A stretch of 64,000 nucleotides of DNA from Guyanagaster necrorhizus (Eukaryota; Basidiomycota; Agaricomycetes; Agaricales; Physalacriaceae), in assembly GCF_019112545.1 (NCBI RefSeq), contig NW_025064928.1, forward strand, positions 83,785-147,784. Direction: 5' to 3'. Shown piece by piece: positions 10,958 through 25,517 of the stretch (its first letter is position 1; every line of letters begins with the position of its first letter). The notes beneath the pieces are model-generated. The model was given only the letters and a program-made list of their open reading frames with translations. It did no database searches and was not told the DNA's origin. A program made the translations under genes and the position numbers.

Positions 10958-11989
10958 CGCGCTGAAACCTCGCGCCGAGCACCTTCCGTGCAACATATCA
11001 CATATCCCGAAACTGATGCGTATACGCGTTGACCTGGTGCAAGCGCACGGGTGCACTGTGGTCGTGACTACGATCTGGACCACAATCTCAATCTCATCGT
11101 CAAGGCTTCGAAGCCTATCCTTCTCAATGCTTATGATCACCGACGATGGCGCTATCTTCCTAATCAAGAGATCTGAATTCGTTCAGTCACAGGAAGATCA
11201 TGTATTCGATTGTCACTCTATCGCTGCAGGTTAGATTCATTTTCTTCTCATGCCATCGTACTCATCCGCAGTTAGTTACTCCGCTTAACGGCACAACAGT
11301 GACACGAACAGAACTAGAACGAATAAATCCTTCCTTGCTGCCATTAAAAATAACATGAACGCCGTTCAGGGAGGCACCGTCTCCAAGGTCGTCAAGTTGT
11401 GGTCGAGGCGGAGCGGCTTAGAGACTTTCGCCAGTCATTTCGTATTCCTTGGAATGTTACGGTTACAATCAGTTGCTAGAGAGTGGCGCCTGCCCAGAGT
11501 ACTCAGGGTGCTTGGCAGTCTCGAAGATTTCTCCCTTAATTGATCTCTGTGGGTAGGGAACTGAAGCGTACTCTTCCACTGATCGAAGACCCACCAACCT
11601 CCCCCCCATCAGTACAAAGGAATCCCAAGCAATTCTTTCATCTCTACGTTGTCCAAAAAGTCGGAAAAATCCGGCGATTGGCGGTGTACAATTCGGAATT
11701 GAACTTGTAAGTTTTAACTACCGACTGGAATCATAGAAAACGACCTCGTATCCCTGCTCGCTTCTAGAAGCTTTCGGACGAACAGGAATATTATGGATCT
11801 CAGCGTCATGAGCCGCTTCAAGCTATTATATCGCTTGCTTTCCTCCGAGAAGACGCTAAAAGTGAGACTGACTGAACTTTGGTGAGTCCTTGCTCAATTT
11901 ACCGGGTCTTGGTCTTACAACACTGCACTCATGGACGACTGAAATGAAAACTGTCCCACTGAGAACACCTTTTCTCTCTCGTCAGCTAC
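10958..11989. other. Intergenic, nothing recognised
   Basis: Upstream of the GH45 gene. Short open frames on both strands show no domain, signal peptide with downstream continuation, or conserved motif. Confidence 0.45.
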
Positions 11990-12450
11990 TATTTTGCTTT
12001 CGCTTCTTCCAACGACCCGAGAGCCTGCGGAAGGGGCGATGGGGCCGCTGCATAGTTATGCCGCCTTGTGTTCTTCCACGAAAGGCGGCCTTTGTTCTAC
12101 ACCGTCGGCGACTTCACTTAGGGTCTCTCCTGGGGCAACAGAGGCGTCCAGACCCAGCCGCGGCTGGAAAAACCTCACCTACACTGGTACTGGTGCTCAT
12201 TTTCGACTAGTCCCTTTACTGCCTGTGTCGCACCGGGCATTTTGACAATTTTTTTACATTCACTACAAGACAATCAAACTACTCCTGCCTATATTTTAAT
12301 AATCAAAAAGTCTTTCAGTTCCATGTGATCCTTCTACCACAAATCCGCCCTTAATATCACCGTTGGCATCCACTTTTACTCGAATTTTTCTACCCTTACT
12401 GACGGTCCTTACACCCGTCATATTTATATCTATTCTCCCAACATGCTTCA
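11990..12450 (-). pseudogene. Remnant of a duplicated GH95 gene 3' end with its flank
   Basis: The minus-strand translation of about 12325-12450 reads GRINI, MTGVRTVSKGRKIRV and KVDANGDIKGGFV. This matches the last about 40 residues of the intact GH95 gene (GRVDVDMARVGVFSEGRKVR, then VEVGANGDVKGEFV). The non-coding flank is also shared: a block at about 12062-12130 (containing ttctacaccgtcggcgactt) resembles about 14521-14590, and the distance from that block to the GH95 end is about 207 bp here and 209 bp at the intact locus. No more upstream GH95 sequence follows, so only the 3' tail of the copy survives. Confidence 0.72.
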
Positions 12451-12778
12451 ACGTGGGGCAAGTAGCTATCCACTAAATTGGCCCACTGAAACCTCCATTA
12501 ACGGTCTGAAATTGAGGCTACGCGTACAATTTTTTTGTGTCCAATGTCTGTACGGTAACATGCATCTATCCTACACGTATATGTATATTCGGATACCATT
12601 GCCTGTCACTCTAGTGAGAGATACCACTACTTCGAGCGGAGTCTCAAATGTGCCACTGTCGGTATACGACGAATTAGGAAACAAGGCTTCCTTTCTTACC
12701 GCCGTCAGTTATGGCGTTCACCACCTCCGCCGTACGGCCCTTTTACAGTATCATCATCCGTGATCTCACTTTTAGCAG
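12451..12778. other. Upstream region of the E2 gene
   Basis: 328 bp between the GH95 remnant and the E2 start. A plus-strand frame (12443-12763) has no recognisable domain. The promoter of the E2 gene is expected here. Confidence 0.4.
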
Positions 12779-13685
<907 letters not shown>

Positions 13686-14786
13686 GTTATTATTATTCGC
13701 TCTATACACTTGCATGTTTCTTACCCGCAATATTTATCATTCCGGATGGATTTATAAAGCTATTGAGGTATGCCTGTCTCTTTAAACGTGCTATCCAGTT
13801 CAGATACACCACATAACCAAGGTACGACCAGTTTTCACAAGTAATGCTTATTTGCGCAAGTCCCAGGCCCTTTTGGTGGCAACTGGAGATGCATCAGTTG
13901 TATTGCAGCCGTTTCCACCACATTGGAGGGACGGAGACTAATGACGTTTGCTTCAGGTCCATCACTACTCACGAGGCGCATCGACGACTTGGTCTCATCC
14001 TTCGACTGTAATGTTCTGTTTCATACTGTTGGATCAAACGACTCTCGGCTGAAAAGGCAGAAAGAGAAAGGGTTCAGCATTACTCCATGCGCGACAGCTG
14101 TGATGGATCAATAATGTAAGTGAAGAGGTTATGCTCTCTTCCGTAGTGGCTGCAGACGAGTCTCTACATTTTGAGAACATTTTCACCTTTGTGTAGGATG
14201 CCGCGAGTTACCTTCAGTTCAACGGAATAATACGAAACATCAGAAGCGCCAGAATCACGTACAATATCTCCTTATTCTTTCCTAAAGAGAACAGCACGCG
14301 CCGGAATATGCCTCTTTCCTTAAAGAACAGTCATGAGTTCCTTCTCGCTTTTACATAGCATTCTTGAACTTTACTGAAGCGTTCACTCTGTTTGAGACTG
14401 TAGTAACCGCATTCATGTACCGTGACAAGGGACATTTCGCTCTGAGGAAATTCCGCCTATTTGGCAGCCTTTCTCTTCTTCAAGTCCAAGGACCTGAGGA
14501 TTGCAGATTCTCGGGTGACACTGTCTTGTGCTATTCCACGGAAAAGTGGCATTTATTCTACGTCTTCGGCTACTTTACTTAGGGTTTTCTCCTTCATAGG
14601 CATACAGACCCGGGAGTAGTGAGAATTTCTCACTTGCACTGATGCTACACTGTGCCGCTATATCTAGTTCTAACTTCTATCGTTGCTGAGTCCCACCTTG
14701 CATTTGTGGCCAGTACATTCATTGCATGTCATTAGTACGTGTCCGAACCACTGCTACCCATATAATATCCATATTAAATCAAACCT
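13686..14786. other. Convergent intergenic region with the GH95 flanking repeat
   Basis: This lies between the ends of the E2 gene (+) and GH95 (-). No gene is recognised. The part at about 14430-14660 is the second copy of the GH95 downstream block also found near 12000-12200, diverged but colinear. Confidence 0.5.
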
Positions 14787-17700
14787 TCAAGTCAATGTAA
14801 CCCTTCCTCCACTCTGAAGTACAAATTCGCCCTTGACGTCACCATTGGCACCTACTTCGACTCGCACCTTCCTACCTTCACTGAAGACGCCTACCCTCGC
14901 CATATCAACATCTACTCTCCCAACAAGTCCATCTGCCCATTCAAACCAAACGTCCAGCCCACCCCTGACGCGTGCCCCAGTTACGCGACCTCTTGCGGCA
15001 TACGCCTGGGGCAACGCAGGCAGAATCTTGATGAGCAAGGTGTCGTTCCGAGAAGCAACGTCAGGTGACTGGATAAGCATGTTCTGCGAAATAAAATCAA
15101 ACGGGTCGACGAGGACACAGAAGAGACTTCAGGAGACAAACCATCAGAGCACCCGGTAAACCGAGATTGGCGTCGATCTGGAAAATTGGATCCGAACTCG
15201 AGGGGTCGTACAAGCTGAACAAGTTCGGGCCAAAGTCTCTGTCGATCGTGTACTATCGAGAACGATATTAGCCAAAAAAGAATTATTGCACGAAATTGCA
15301 CATTACAGTCAACTCCCACCACGCCTGCGACGCATTCTTCAACGCAGACCAGCACGCGGAACGCCATGCCTTCTCCCAGCCCGCATCTGCATCTGGACCT
15401 GTTCCATTGCCTCTTGCAATCAAGCTGACCGTTGCAGCGGCTAATGCCTGGTCCGCCGTGACATTTGTAACCGAGTCATTGAAAGCCCCAACGGCATATC
15501 CAGGGTACAACCCAATCAGATGTGAAAGATGTCTATGGGTATCTGTCGGTGAATCCTTTTCAATCTTCCATTCTTGCAATTGCCCCCAACTTCCCACTTT
15601 GATACCTTTATCCATTCTCGACCGTTTGTCCAGTACCTCCGCCAAAAAGGCCGGGTCGTTGTCACCAGAGAAAGGGTACCCTTTCTCCACGGCATTGAAT
15701 AGCTGCCAGATCAGTTGTTGCGCGTGAGCACAACCTATCCAAGTATAAAAACCAGTTGCCGGATACACGTATAAAATGACACACCAAGGGTAATAGGAAC
15801 TTGTTCTGGCGAATTACATGGGGCTGTGACAAGCGTGCCGTCCTTGAAGTACTCGTCCTCAATCAGTTTGTCTAGATGGAAACTAGCTACACCCTGCAGA
15901 TATTTATCATCGAGAAGAACCAAGAAATGAAGCGAAGCTACCTTGATCAAGGGCCACCCCTGCGCCTGCCACCACGCTACGTCCTGGGTATAATCAAAAT
16001 GGTCCCACACGTGAACCATCTATTTCTGAGGCTAAATTGTCTTTCAGATGAGAATACCGGTACTTACCATCCACGCATTCGATTCTGCTCTGGGCCTTAG
16101 AACAAATAAGAAGGGAAGAAAAGAAAAACCCACCAGGGTAATCAGCCCACTGTGCATCGCCAGCTTTCATTCCCGTGTGTCCGAAAATCTACCCGCGTAT
16201 TTCTATCAGCATCATTCCCATGATAATGCGTCATACCCACATTCATCTATGCATGACGACCGGTCAGTCTACGTTAACTACACTGGCAAGCGGATTGTAC
16301 CTCATTATGTGTTACCCATCCTCGAGAAATGTTGTACAAGACCTGCGCCGTGAGAGCTCCTCTGGGCGCCCAGTTTTTCTTTATTCGGCGCATCAATATG
16401 AGGTATTACAGATTTCAGGAGAATGCTCCACCTCAAAGTAGTCAAACAACGAAGCAGTTACGTTCATTCCGCTGGCTTCAGCGATCCAGTAGTTCATCTG
16501 AATATTAATATTGGAATCTGGACATCGTCAAGAACAATATTTTCACTGTCCGACAAAAATCACGTACGATAATCTGCTCCCCAGGCGTTACTCAATCCAT
16601 CTGCCCACTTGCCTTGTAAATTCGCCGGTAGAAGTCCCCTCGCACTACCAGCCAACAAGTACCTCCCAAAATTGAATGCCAGCCACTCCAGGTAAGTATT
16701 TCCAACGCCGACCTGATACGCTGCCCTCAGCACATCTGTCGGGTTCTCCAGATCTACGGTTTGACCCAGGTCCAGTGTGAAGGAGCCCATCAACGTGGTA
16801 TAATCATCAAGATGTTCCTTCCAGACATCCGCATATACCGATGAAGTTTTGTTGAAGAGAGGAAGTAACTTCTCATGCGGATCGGCACCCTTAAAGGAGA
16901 ACGCGTTCGCCTGATTTCCGGCATCCTGGTCAAACTCGGTATCTCCAATCCATGAGATCCAGGCTTCGTTGGCTCCATCCACGACGAGGGTCGCGTTTGT
17001 CCCGTTAGGAATACAGGTCGTTGCACCTGTGTCGGACTCGGCCCACGCAATAAATTCATATGCCATTCCCGGTTCCGCAACAACACCTTGAACAACAAGT
17101 GCGTTATTCGTACCATCAAGACACGACACGTTCACTTGTGGCAACCCGCTTTCGATGGAAGCGGTGAAGGCGTAAGACAGAGCGGGGAGGGTCGAGTTGC
17201 TTGTTGTAGTCAGATGTTGAGTACATATTTTGCTCGGATGAGAGCAAAATGATGAACGGAGGTATGAAATATCGTCCTGCGTCCACGAAGTCCTAGCAAC
17301 GCCTTGGTCGAGATCAAGCCATCGGGTATAGTTCGCGGTCACGCTGTCGGTGATATTGAGGGTGGTGATTAGATGTCCAGCGCCAGCGTAGGATCCTTGA
17401 TATTCTTTAACAAATGAAATACTTTCAAGTTTACAGAACATACCGTACGCGACAGCATCGACGCCGAGAACATCGATGTCTGTATGATATGCTTAGCTGA
17501 ATACGGGATATCAGCGATGGAGACTCACCTGCAATCTCGCCAATTGGACTTGTCCATATGGTGTCCCTGATTTGCTGCATTGAATTTGCCAACGAAGCCT
17601 GCTGTGACGGGTCTTTGTTCCCGCCATTATACGTCTACGATCATCAGCCCAAAGAAAACAAGAAAAAGGAGTTGGGAGTGCAATAGCCGCAACATACTGG

Positions 17701-17988
17701 ATCAGAAAATGGTCCACCGCTCCACAGGGACTCAATATTTAACTGGGTAACCTCGACATGCGTTCCACCGGGGACCATTGCAGCAAGGTAGCCATTCCCA
17801 ATAGGCAGCCAATTCTTGGACCAAGTGCCAGCAGCAGTCGTATACCAGAGACCGTTTCCTGTAGCTGGGAAGCCGCTCGGGGCACTGAGAACACCTACAC
17901 CCAGGGTAGCTGTCGGTACGAAGACGCGTCGAAAGAGCATGAAGAAGTGGGAGACGCACAAGGCGTAGAGTCCCGTGAAGTCAATCAT
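14787..17988 (-). CDS. GH95 alpha-L-fucosidase family protein
   Basis: Glycoside hydrolase family 95 enzyme (1,2-alpha-L-fucosidase or alpha-L-galactosidase), roughly 800 residues over about a dozen exons. The N-terminal domain has WSKNWLPIGNGYLAAMVPGG, then LNIESLWSGGPFSDP. The catalytic (alpha/alpha)6 region has LQGKWADGLSNAWGADY, NINIQMNYWIAEASG (holding the family's catalytic asparagines), NEIFGHTGMKAGDAQWADYP, ESNAWM, VHVWDHFDYTQD, RHLSHLIGLYPG, GWEKAWRSACWSAL and FQIDANLGLPGALM (the DANLG aspartate). It ends GGRVTLT. All junctions checked keep phase. A hydrophobic stretch near the start (LYALCVSHFFMLF) may be a signal peptide or anchor. A broken copy of the last exon lies at about 12.3 kb. 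Confidence 0.9.
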
Positions 17989-19314
17989 CTTGAAGGAGGG
18001 AGAAAGCACGGAAGAATGTGGTGCTGGCAGTCGTCTCGTGAAATGGTCTGCTGGCTCATCGACCCCTTCTCTCCCCTTGACAAGCCAGATCCGTGTCAAC
18101 CCTACGGCCCGCTTAAAATTTCAAATTCATTTGCGCCTTCCACAGCCACTCGATCGCGATCAGAATCCTTGACGACACGGTTCAACTCTTTCAAGCTCCA
18201 TTCATCTTTTATGCGTTTAAAGCAATGTCTTTGCATCCCCTTTCCTCTGTAGGAGGCGAAAAAAAAAGATACAGCCCATCGTATATCTTCAACAATCAAT
18301 TAGTAGTACTGTCGTTGTTAAAGTACATTAATAATTCTATTTCGAACCTACCATATACATATTAGTCTTCCTTCTTCTCGCTAGCATCGTCATACCGGCG
18401 TCTCCATCCTGGTTAGCAAATTCCAAGAACGGTACTATGCGTGGTTGCACTGCGTACCAAAAATACCCCCTTCAATTGGCCAATCCCTCTGACGTCGCCG
18501 ACGTCTCCCCTTTCGCTCTTTCTCTGTCCTCCCGCTTGTCCTCCCCATGTTGATGCTGAAACTGGACTTTATAATAATATTTCCAGATGCTCCCTCTTTC
18601 ACATCCAAGTCCTGTTTTGAGATCCCCGCATGCACCAGCATGTCGCATTCAACACATTCCCCACCCTCCCGGAGGCAAAGCGCCCCCCTTTCTGTGGATG
18701 TATAGAAGGCTTCTCAAGCATGCGCTCCTGGCACCAGAATCTTCAGCCACAAGACATCTGTCTGGACTGAGTGATTGTTATGTACGTCACCGTCTCTACG
18801 TATCTCTCTTTAGTCGTCTTCACGGCACTACTCGCCCTCCGGTGTAGTGCTCGAAAAAGTCCGCGGAAGCAAGCATGTGTTCGAAATTGCTTTGTCACGA
18901 TACTCTACTTCGTACAGCTAGGAATCACCAGCGCGGTGATAGTGAGTTTTTGCAATATGGCGTGACGTTCATCTGAACTCATGGGATATGAGGCCTTAGA
19001 ATGTGAGACAAGTCGGGCATTTTCTAGTACTAATAATTTCGAATTTGTTCTTAACGTTCCTATCATGTTGTATACTTGTGTTGTATATCTTGTTTCCACT
19101 AATGATTCACTTTCGAGCTGTCTTAGATGTGGTCACTTGTACATTCCGTATCCTACACAAAGCGATTCCAGACAAATGTTTAAATATTAGAACGAAAATT
19201 GTCTACAGCGAACGAAGTGGTGCTAACAATTCACTCTACAGTGAAATCACTTTTGGTGGGTATCAGTCTTAAAATAAACGAAAAAAAAGCCATTGAAAAA
19301 AAGAATCCCCTCCC
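17989..19314. other. Intergenic, nothing recognised
   Basis: Between the start of GH95 (-) and the end of the kinase gene (-). Several short frames on both strands have no recognisable domain. The GH95 promoter is expected at the left end. AT-rich sequence prevails at 18950-19280. Confidence 0.45.
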
Positions 19315-21591
<2,277 letters not shown>

Positions 21592-21865
21592 TGTGGCGTA
21601 AATGAAAGACAGCTACACGAAACGATGATGGTGATATAAAGTAGAGAAGGAGTAAGCACCGCCAGCGAGCTTTCGTGTTGTGATTTGAAGATGGATGTAG
21701 GTCCGAGCGCCGATGGATATAGCCCCGGAGTGATTGGTCATACACATACATTACCATATTCGTCCCACAATAACACCGCTCCAGCGCTTATATTGACCTA
21801 TGGCAATTCTGCAGTCGACATTAATCAATGCGTACTAGTGATACAATATATAGATAAAGAGGCCA

Positions 21866-24800
21866 TCATGTCTCTACCTCTTCCCGGAAATGATATTCCT
21901 CAAACTCGGATGTCTTGCAACCTTCCGTCGCAACGATATTTGAGTTCGTTTCTAGGTATGCAAACCTTTTTAAAAAAGGATCATTTGGAGGAGGAATGAT
22001 CCGTTTCGCTCGTCCCCCTTCCATCAGAAATTCAACTGGCCGTATTGGCCCCTTCGCCTTGGGCTTAGGCATTATCGAGTTAGTGAGCGGACGTATGTTA
22101 GGTTCAGTTTCGGCATCGGCAGCTCGACTGATATATTCCGCATCATCGTCCGATCCTGGAGTGGTCCGGGGCTTATCCTTCTTCACTTTTTTCGGCACTT
22201 TTGGAAGTAACAGCTTCTTGAAAGCAAGCTGGCACTCCGCTCGGAAAACGGAAAAACTGACAGACTGGATGTTGCCCGTGACGTTCTGAATAAACCACAT
22301 GAGATTAAGCATATTACATAGAACAGATCAACTTACTTTGGTGGTGATGAATGGATCTGCAACAAGAAGCCGATATTTTCTGATATCAGCTTTCGAGGTC
22401 AAGCAAGCCTTCCGCCACTCTGCTTCGGACATGCGTTTGAACTTCTCATTGTCATCCCAAGCGAAGTCAGGCCCATCTATAATACCACCAGCCCGGATAG
22501 AGATGAGAGTATCCATGGTATAATCGTGTTCGAAACCCCAATATCTGCTTATACATTTGAGACTGAGACGTCAGAGAGAAAGAAGCACAAACCTAAACCA
22601 AGCTAACATCGCCTCCTCCACCGATCTTTCTTCTGGAGGTACCCAGCCTTCAGCCATGTTGAATTTCGTATTACACGGCTTCCCCTTGAACCAAAAGAGA
22701 CCATCTTGATTTTCCTCACTTAAAGGAAGCACGCGATCTTGAAGATTGGGTAATAGATGATGTGTCTGGGAACGATGTCAGCGTTCCCATGAGAAAACTA
22801 CGAGCTAGATTCACCTGGAGGAAAGCAATGGTGATCAAAGTAAGAGCGTAGCTACTGAATGTCACACGACCTCCCGAGCGTATGGCAGGGCTATTCAGCT
22901 TGAGAGGTTTGGCCCATTTTTTTACTATTCGCACCATCGGTCGCAAGAGCAGCGACAAATCGCAATAGCGGTTCACCATGTTAGAATTATGGAGCCCAAG
23001 TCTGTCGTTTATGTTCAAATCGCAGTCCATGCCCGTATCCGGGTCTCTGAATTTCACTGTGCAGAAAGAATAAGACGTGGTTGGCGGGTCAGCTAGAAAT
23101 CGCACACCTATTGGAACACTGGCGCTATCAATGACGACGACATTCCTATATTTTTTCTTCCTCAGTAGAGCGCCGACCTTTCTTTTTTGAAACTGTCAGC
23201 ATGGAGGCACCAGGCGGGTCAGAGAACGGAACAGACTTTATGCTATATACGCCTACGATACGTCAGTTTTGCTTGCGAAGTGTAGGAATGCATGCTTACC
23301 GCCGTGTGGCTTTGAGTGTTTCGGGGAGACACCATGTGGCCGTTTGGGATCCTGCAGACGATAAAGCATTAACAAGAAACACTGAGAAGGAAAAAATCGA
23401 CACGTACAATTAGGACCAGGTCGAGGTCGCTGTTTGCAGAAGAAATGCCATAGCGTGTGCTGCCAAACTGTTCAACAGAGTACATACTCCCGAATTCTTG
23501 CCGAATGATGTCCTGCACACGTCTTACTGTATCTTTCCGATGTCGAAGTATTGTCGAGGTAACACCGCCAGGCGGCGTCGGCTGAGTTGAATAAGATCGG
23601 GTGCCGTAGGACCGTCGAGGCGAACGCGATGACCTTGGCGCATAACTAGAGCGAAGAGATGCCATGCCCTGAGGCCGAGAATCAAATGATCCATCGTTAC
23701 CGAACATGCGCTCAGTTTCTTCCGTTGCCTCTTCGTCCAAGAAAGAAAGCCAGTCCTCGTTGTCCGTAGGATCCTGCATTCTTCGATCATAATCAGATTC
23801 TTTAGATGGATCGAGTGCCTGGCGCTGGAAAAAGAAGTCTTCAACAGAGCCACCCTGCGATAATACGTTGAAGCCCCTTTTGCAAGTATATGCAAAACGC
23901 TTGATTTCGCTCATGTTGATTGTATGTGCATGATTCTACGGCCACAAAACGATAAGTCAGCTGATGCAAAGGACAGGTTGTACTTTCATACACGTGTAAC
24001 AATAAAGGGATCTTGCACGACGAAAGGATTATCATGCCACAGCAGACGTTGATTGTTAGGCGATAGCGTATATCCAGGGCGGGGAATGAATGCACTCATA
24101 CCCCCTTCCCTAAGAGAAACCATGGTATTTGTAGAAGTGTCGGAATGGCGCCAGTATCTGAAAGTGGTCAGGGAAAACATTAGAGACAGTTAAATGCGCT
24201 TACTGGAACATCTCCAGAAAATGCAATGCTTTCCAACTGACATCTTGGCCAGGATTATAGTTTTCCGGCAGTCGAACACCTTCCCACTTTGATTCCCACA
24301 CCTTATCTATAGAATTATAGAAGTTGGCTGGGACCCAGCATATACTCATTTTCTGTTGAAAAAGAGGCGGCATATTGTCCCTAGCCTAGGGAAGAATCAG
24401 TATATAATGCAATGGATCAATGAGACAACTTACCTGACGGTAGCGTGCCGTCATCAGTGCGAGAGCGGTCGTCGGAAATTCGATACCCTGAGACCAGAGA
24501 TATATCAAGAAAAGAGCCATAAAGTCTTTGTACTGCCTGGGGAGATATCCAGCCAGCCATTTGTGCAAGGGTATCACAGTGGGACCTGCGAAAGTTAGAT
24601 GAAACGAGTCCAGCGAGTCCGATGTCTTGGAGTCTTCGACGCGTAGCCGTGGCGGGTAGACGGGTCCTTGTATTGGTTCTGAACTAGCCCAGAGGTTGAA
24701 ATCGTCTTTTACTTCAAGATCCAAATTGTACTCCGGAACATGACATCGAAATCCGGCCTCGAGTAAAACCTCCACGACGCGCCTGTGGAAAGGGAAAAGT

Positions 24801-25340
24801 TCAGCAAATATGATGTAAAAGATAGACGGAATACGTTCTTATGATTATGTATTTCGGAAAGAACATGGGACTGCATGGTTTTGAGTGGTATGTTTGCTGC
24901 CGGGTAGGCCGCATCCTAGTCATGTTATGGCGCACATTTGCGGAAAAGCAAGTCATGACATACCACAATGGCAAATTCCATGGGAGCGTTCCGTATATCT
25001 AGGCCGTAAGAGGCCATGCTTATATCCTCGACTAAAACCTCTTTCCCAAACCTGCTCGCGAGAACAGCTTGCAGTTCCCTCTGCTTGTCTTCCCGTTTAA
25101 CACGCTCTTCCTGCCCTAATATGTAGCCCTGGTGCAAATATCAGCAATAAAGACACGCCCCATTGGATCCATTCGAACCTGGAGGAATTGCTGAAGATGT
25201 TGCTTCGTCTGCGCGGCCACTACCTGCGGGGCGATTCTCATCTCCACCTTTCGCAGTAGCTTTTTTGTACTCTGAGTGACATGAGGTTTGGGCAGTTCCC
25301 ATAACGGCTGTCGCGTACTGAGGAAGCGTACAGAACGCAT
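21866..25340 (-). CDS. Tandem nucleotidyltransferase (TUT/Cid1-like) protein
   Basis: A non-canonical poly(A)/terminal uridylyltransferase-like protein of roughly 1,000 residues with two complete NT plus PAP-associated modules. The first module (about 25140-23980) has ASYGLDIRNAPMEFAIVD where active enzymes have G-S and D-x-D; the two aspartates read P and E, so it looks inactive. Its PAP-associated part has LHKWLAGYLP and DPFIVTRNHAHTI. The second module (about 23580-22260) keeps FGSTRYGISSANSDLDLVLID, the third aspartate (DCDLNIND), KKWAKPLKLN and DPFITTKNVTG. A basic Ser/Arg linker and a Lys/Pro-rich tail surround it. An in-phase intron (about 23942-23994) joins the modules, so this is one gene. 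Two points are unsettled: the start (an upstream exon at about 25398-25415 is possible) and one junction at 24782-24870 that I could not splice with GT-AG. Confidence 0.82.
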
Positions 25341-25517
25341 ACCCGGTAAAGGAGCAAACCAAGGAGAGAAATTTGCCGCCGGGTCTGGAAAAAAAAAGTA
25401 TGGTTACCTAAATAGGACATCATTTGGAAAACAAATGTTCAAGCGCGAATGAAGCAATGTATTCAAGTAAATGTAGATGGATACTATCACGCCGCAGGCC
25501 TGCGGTAAAGGAACTGC

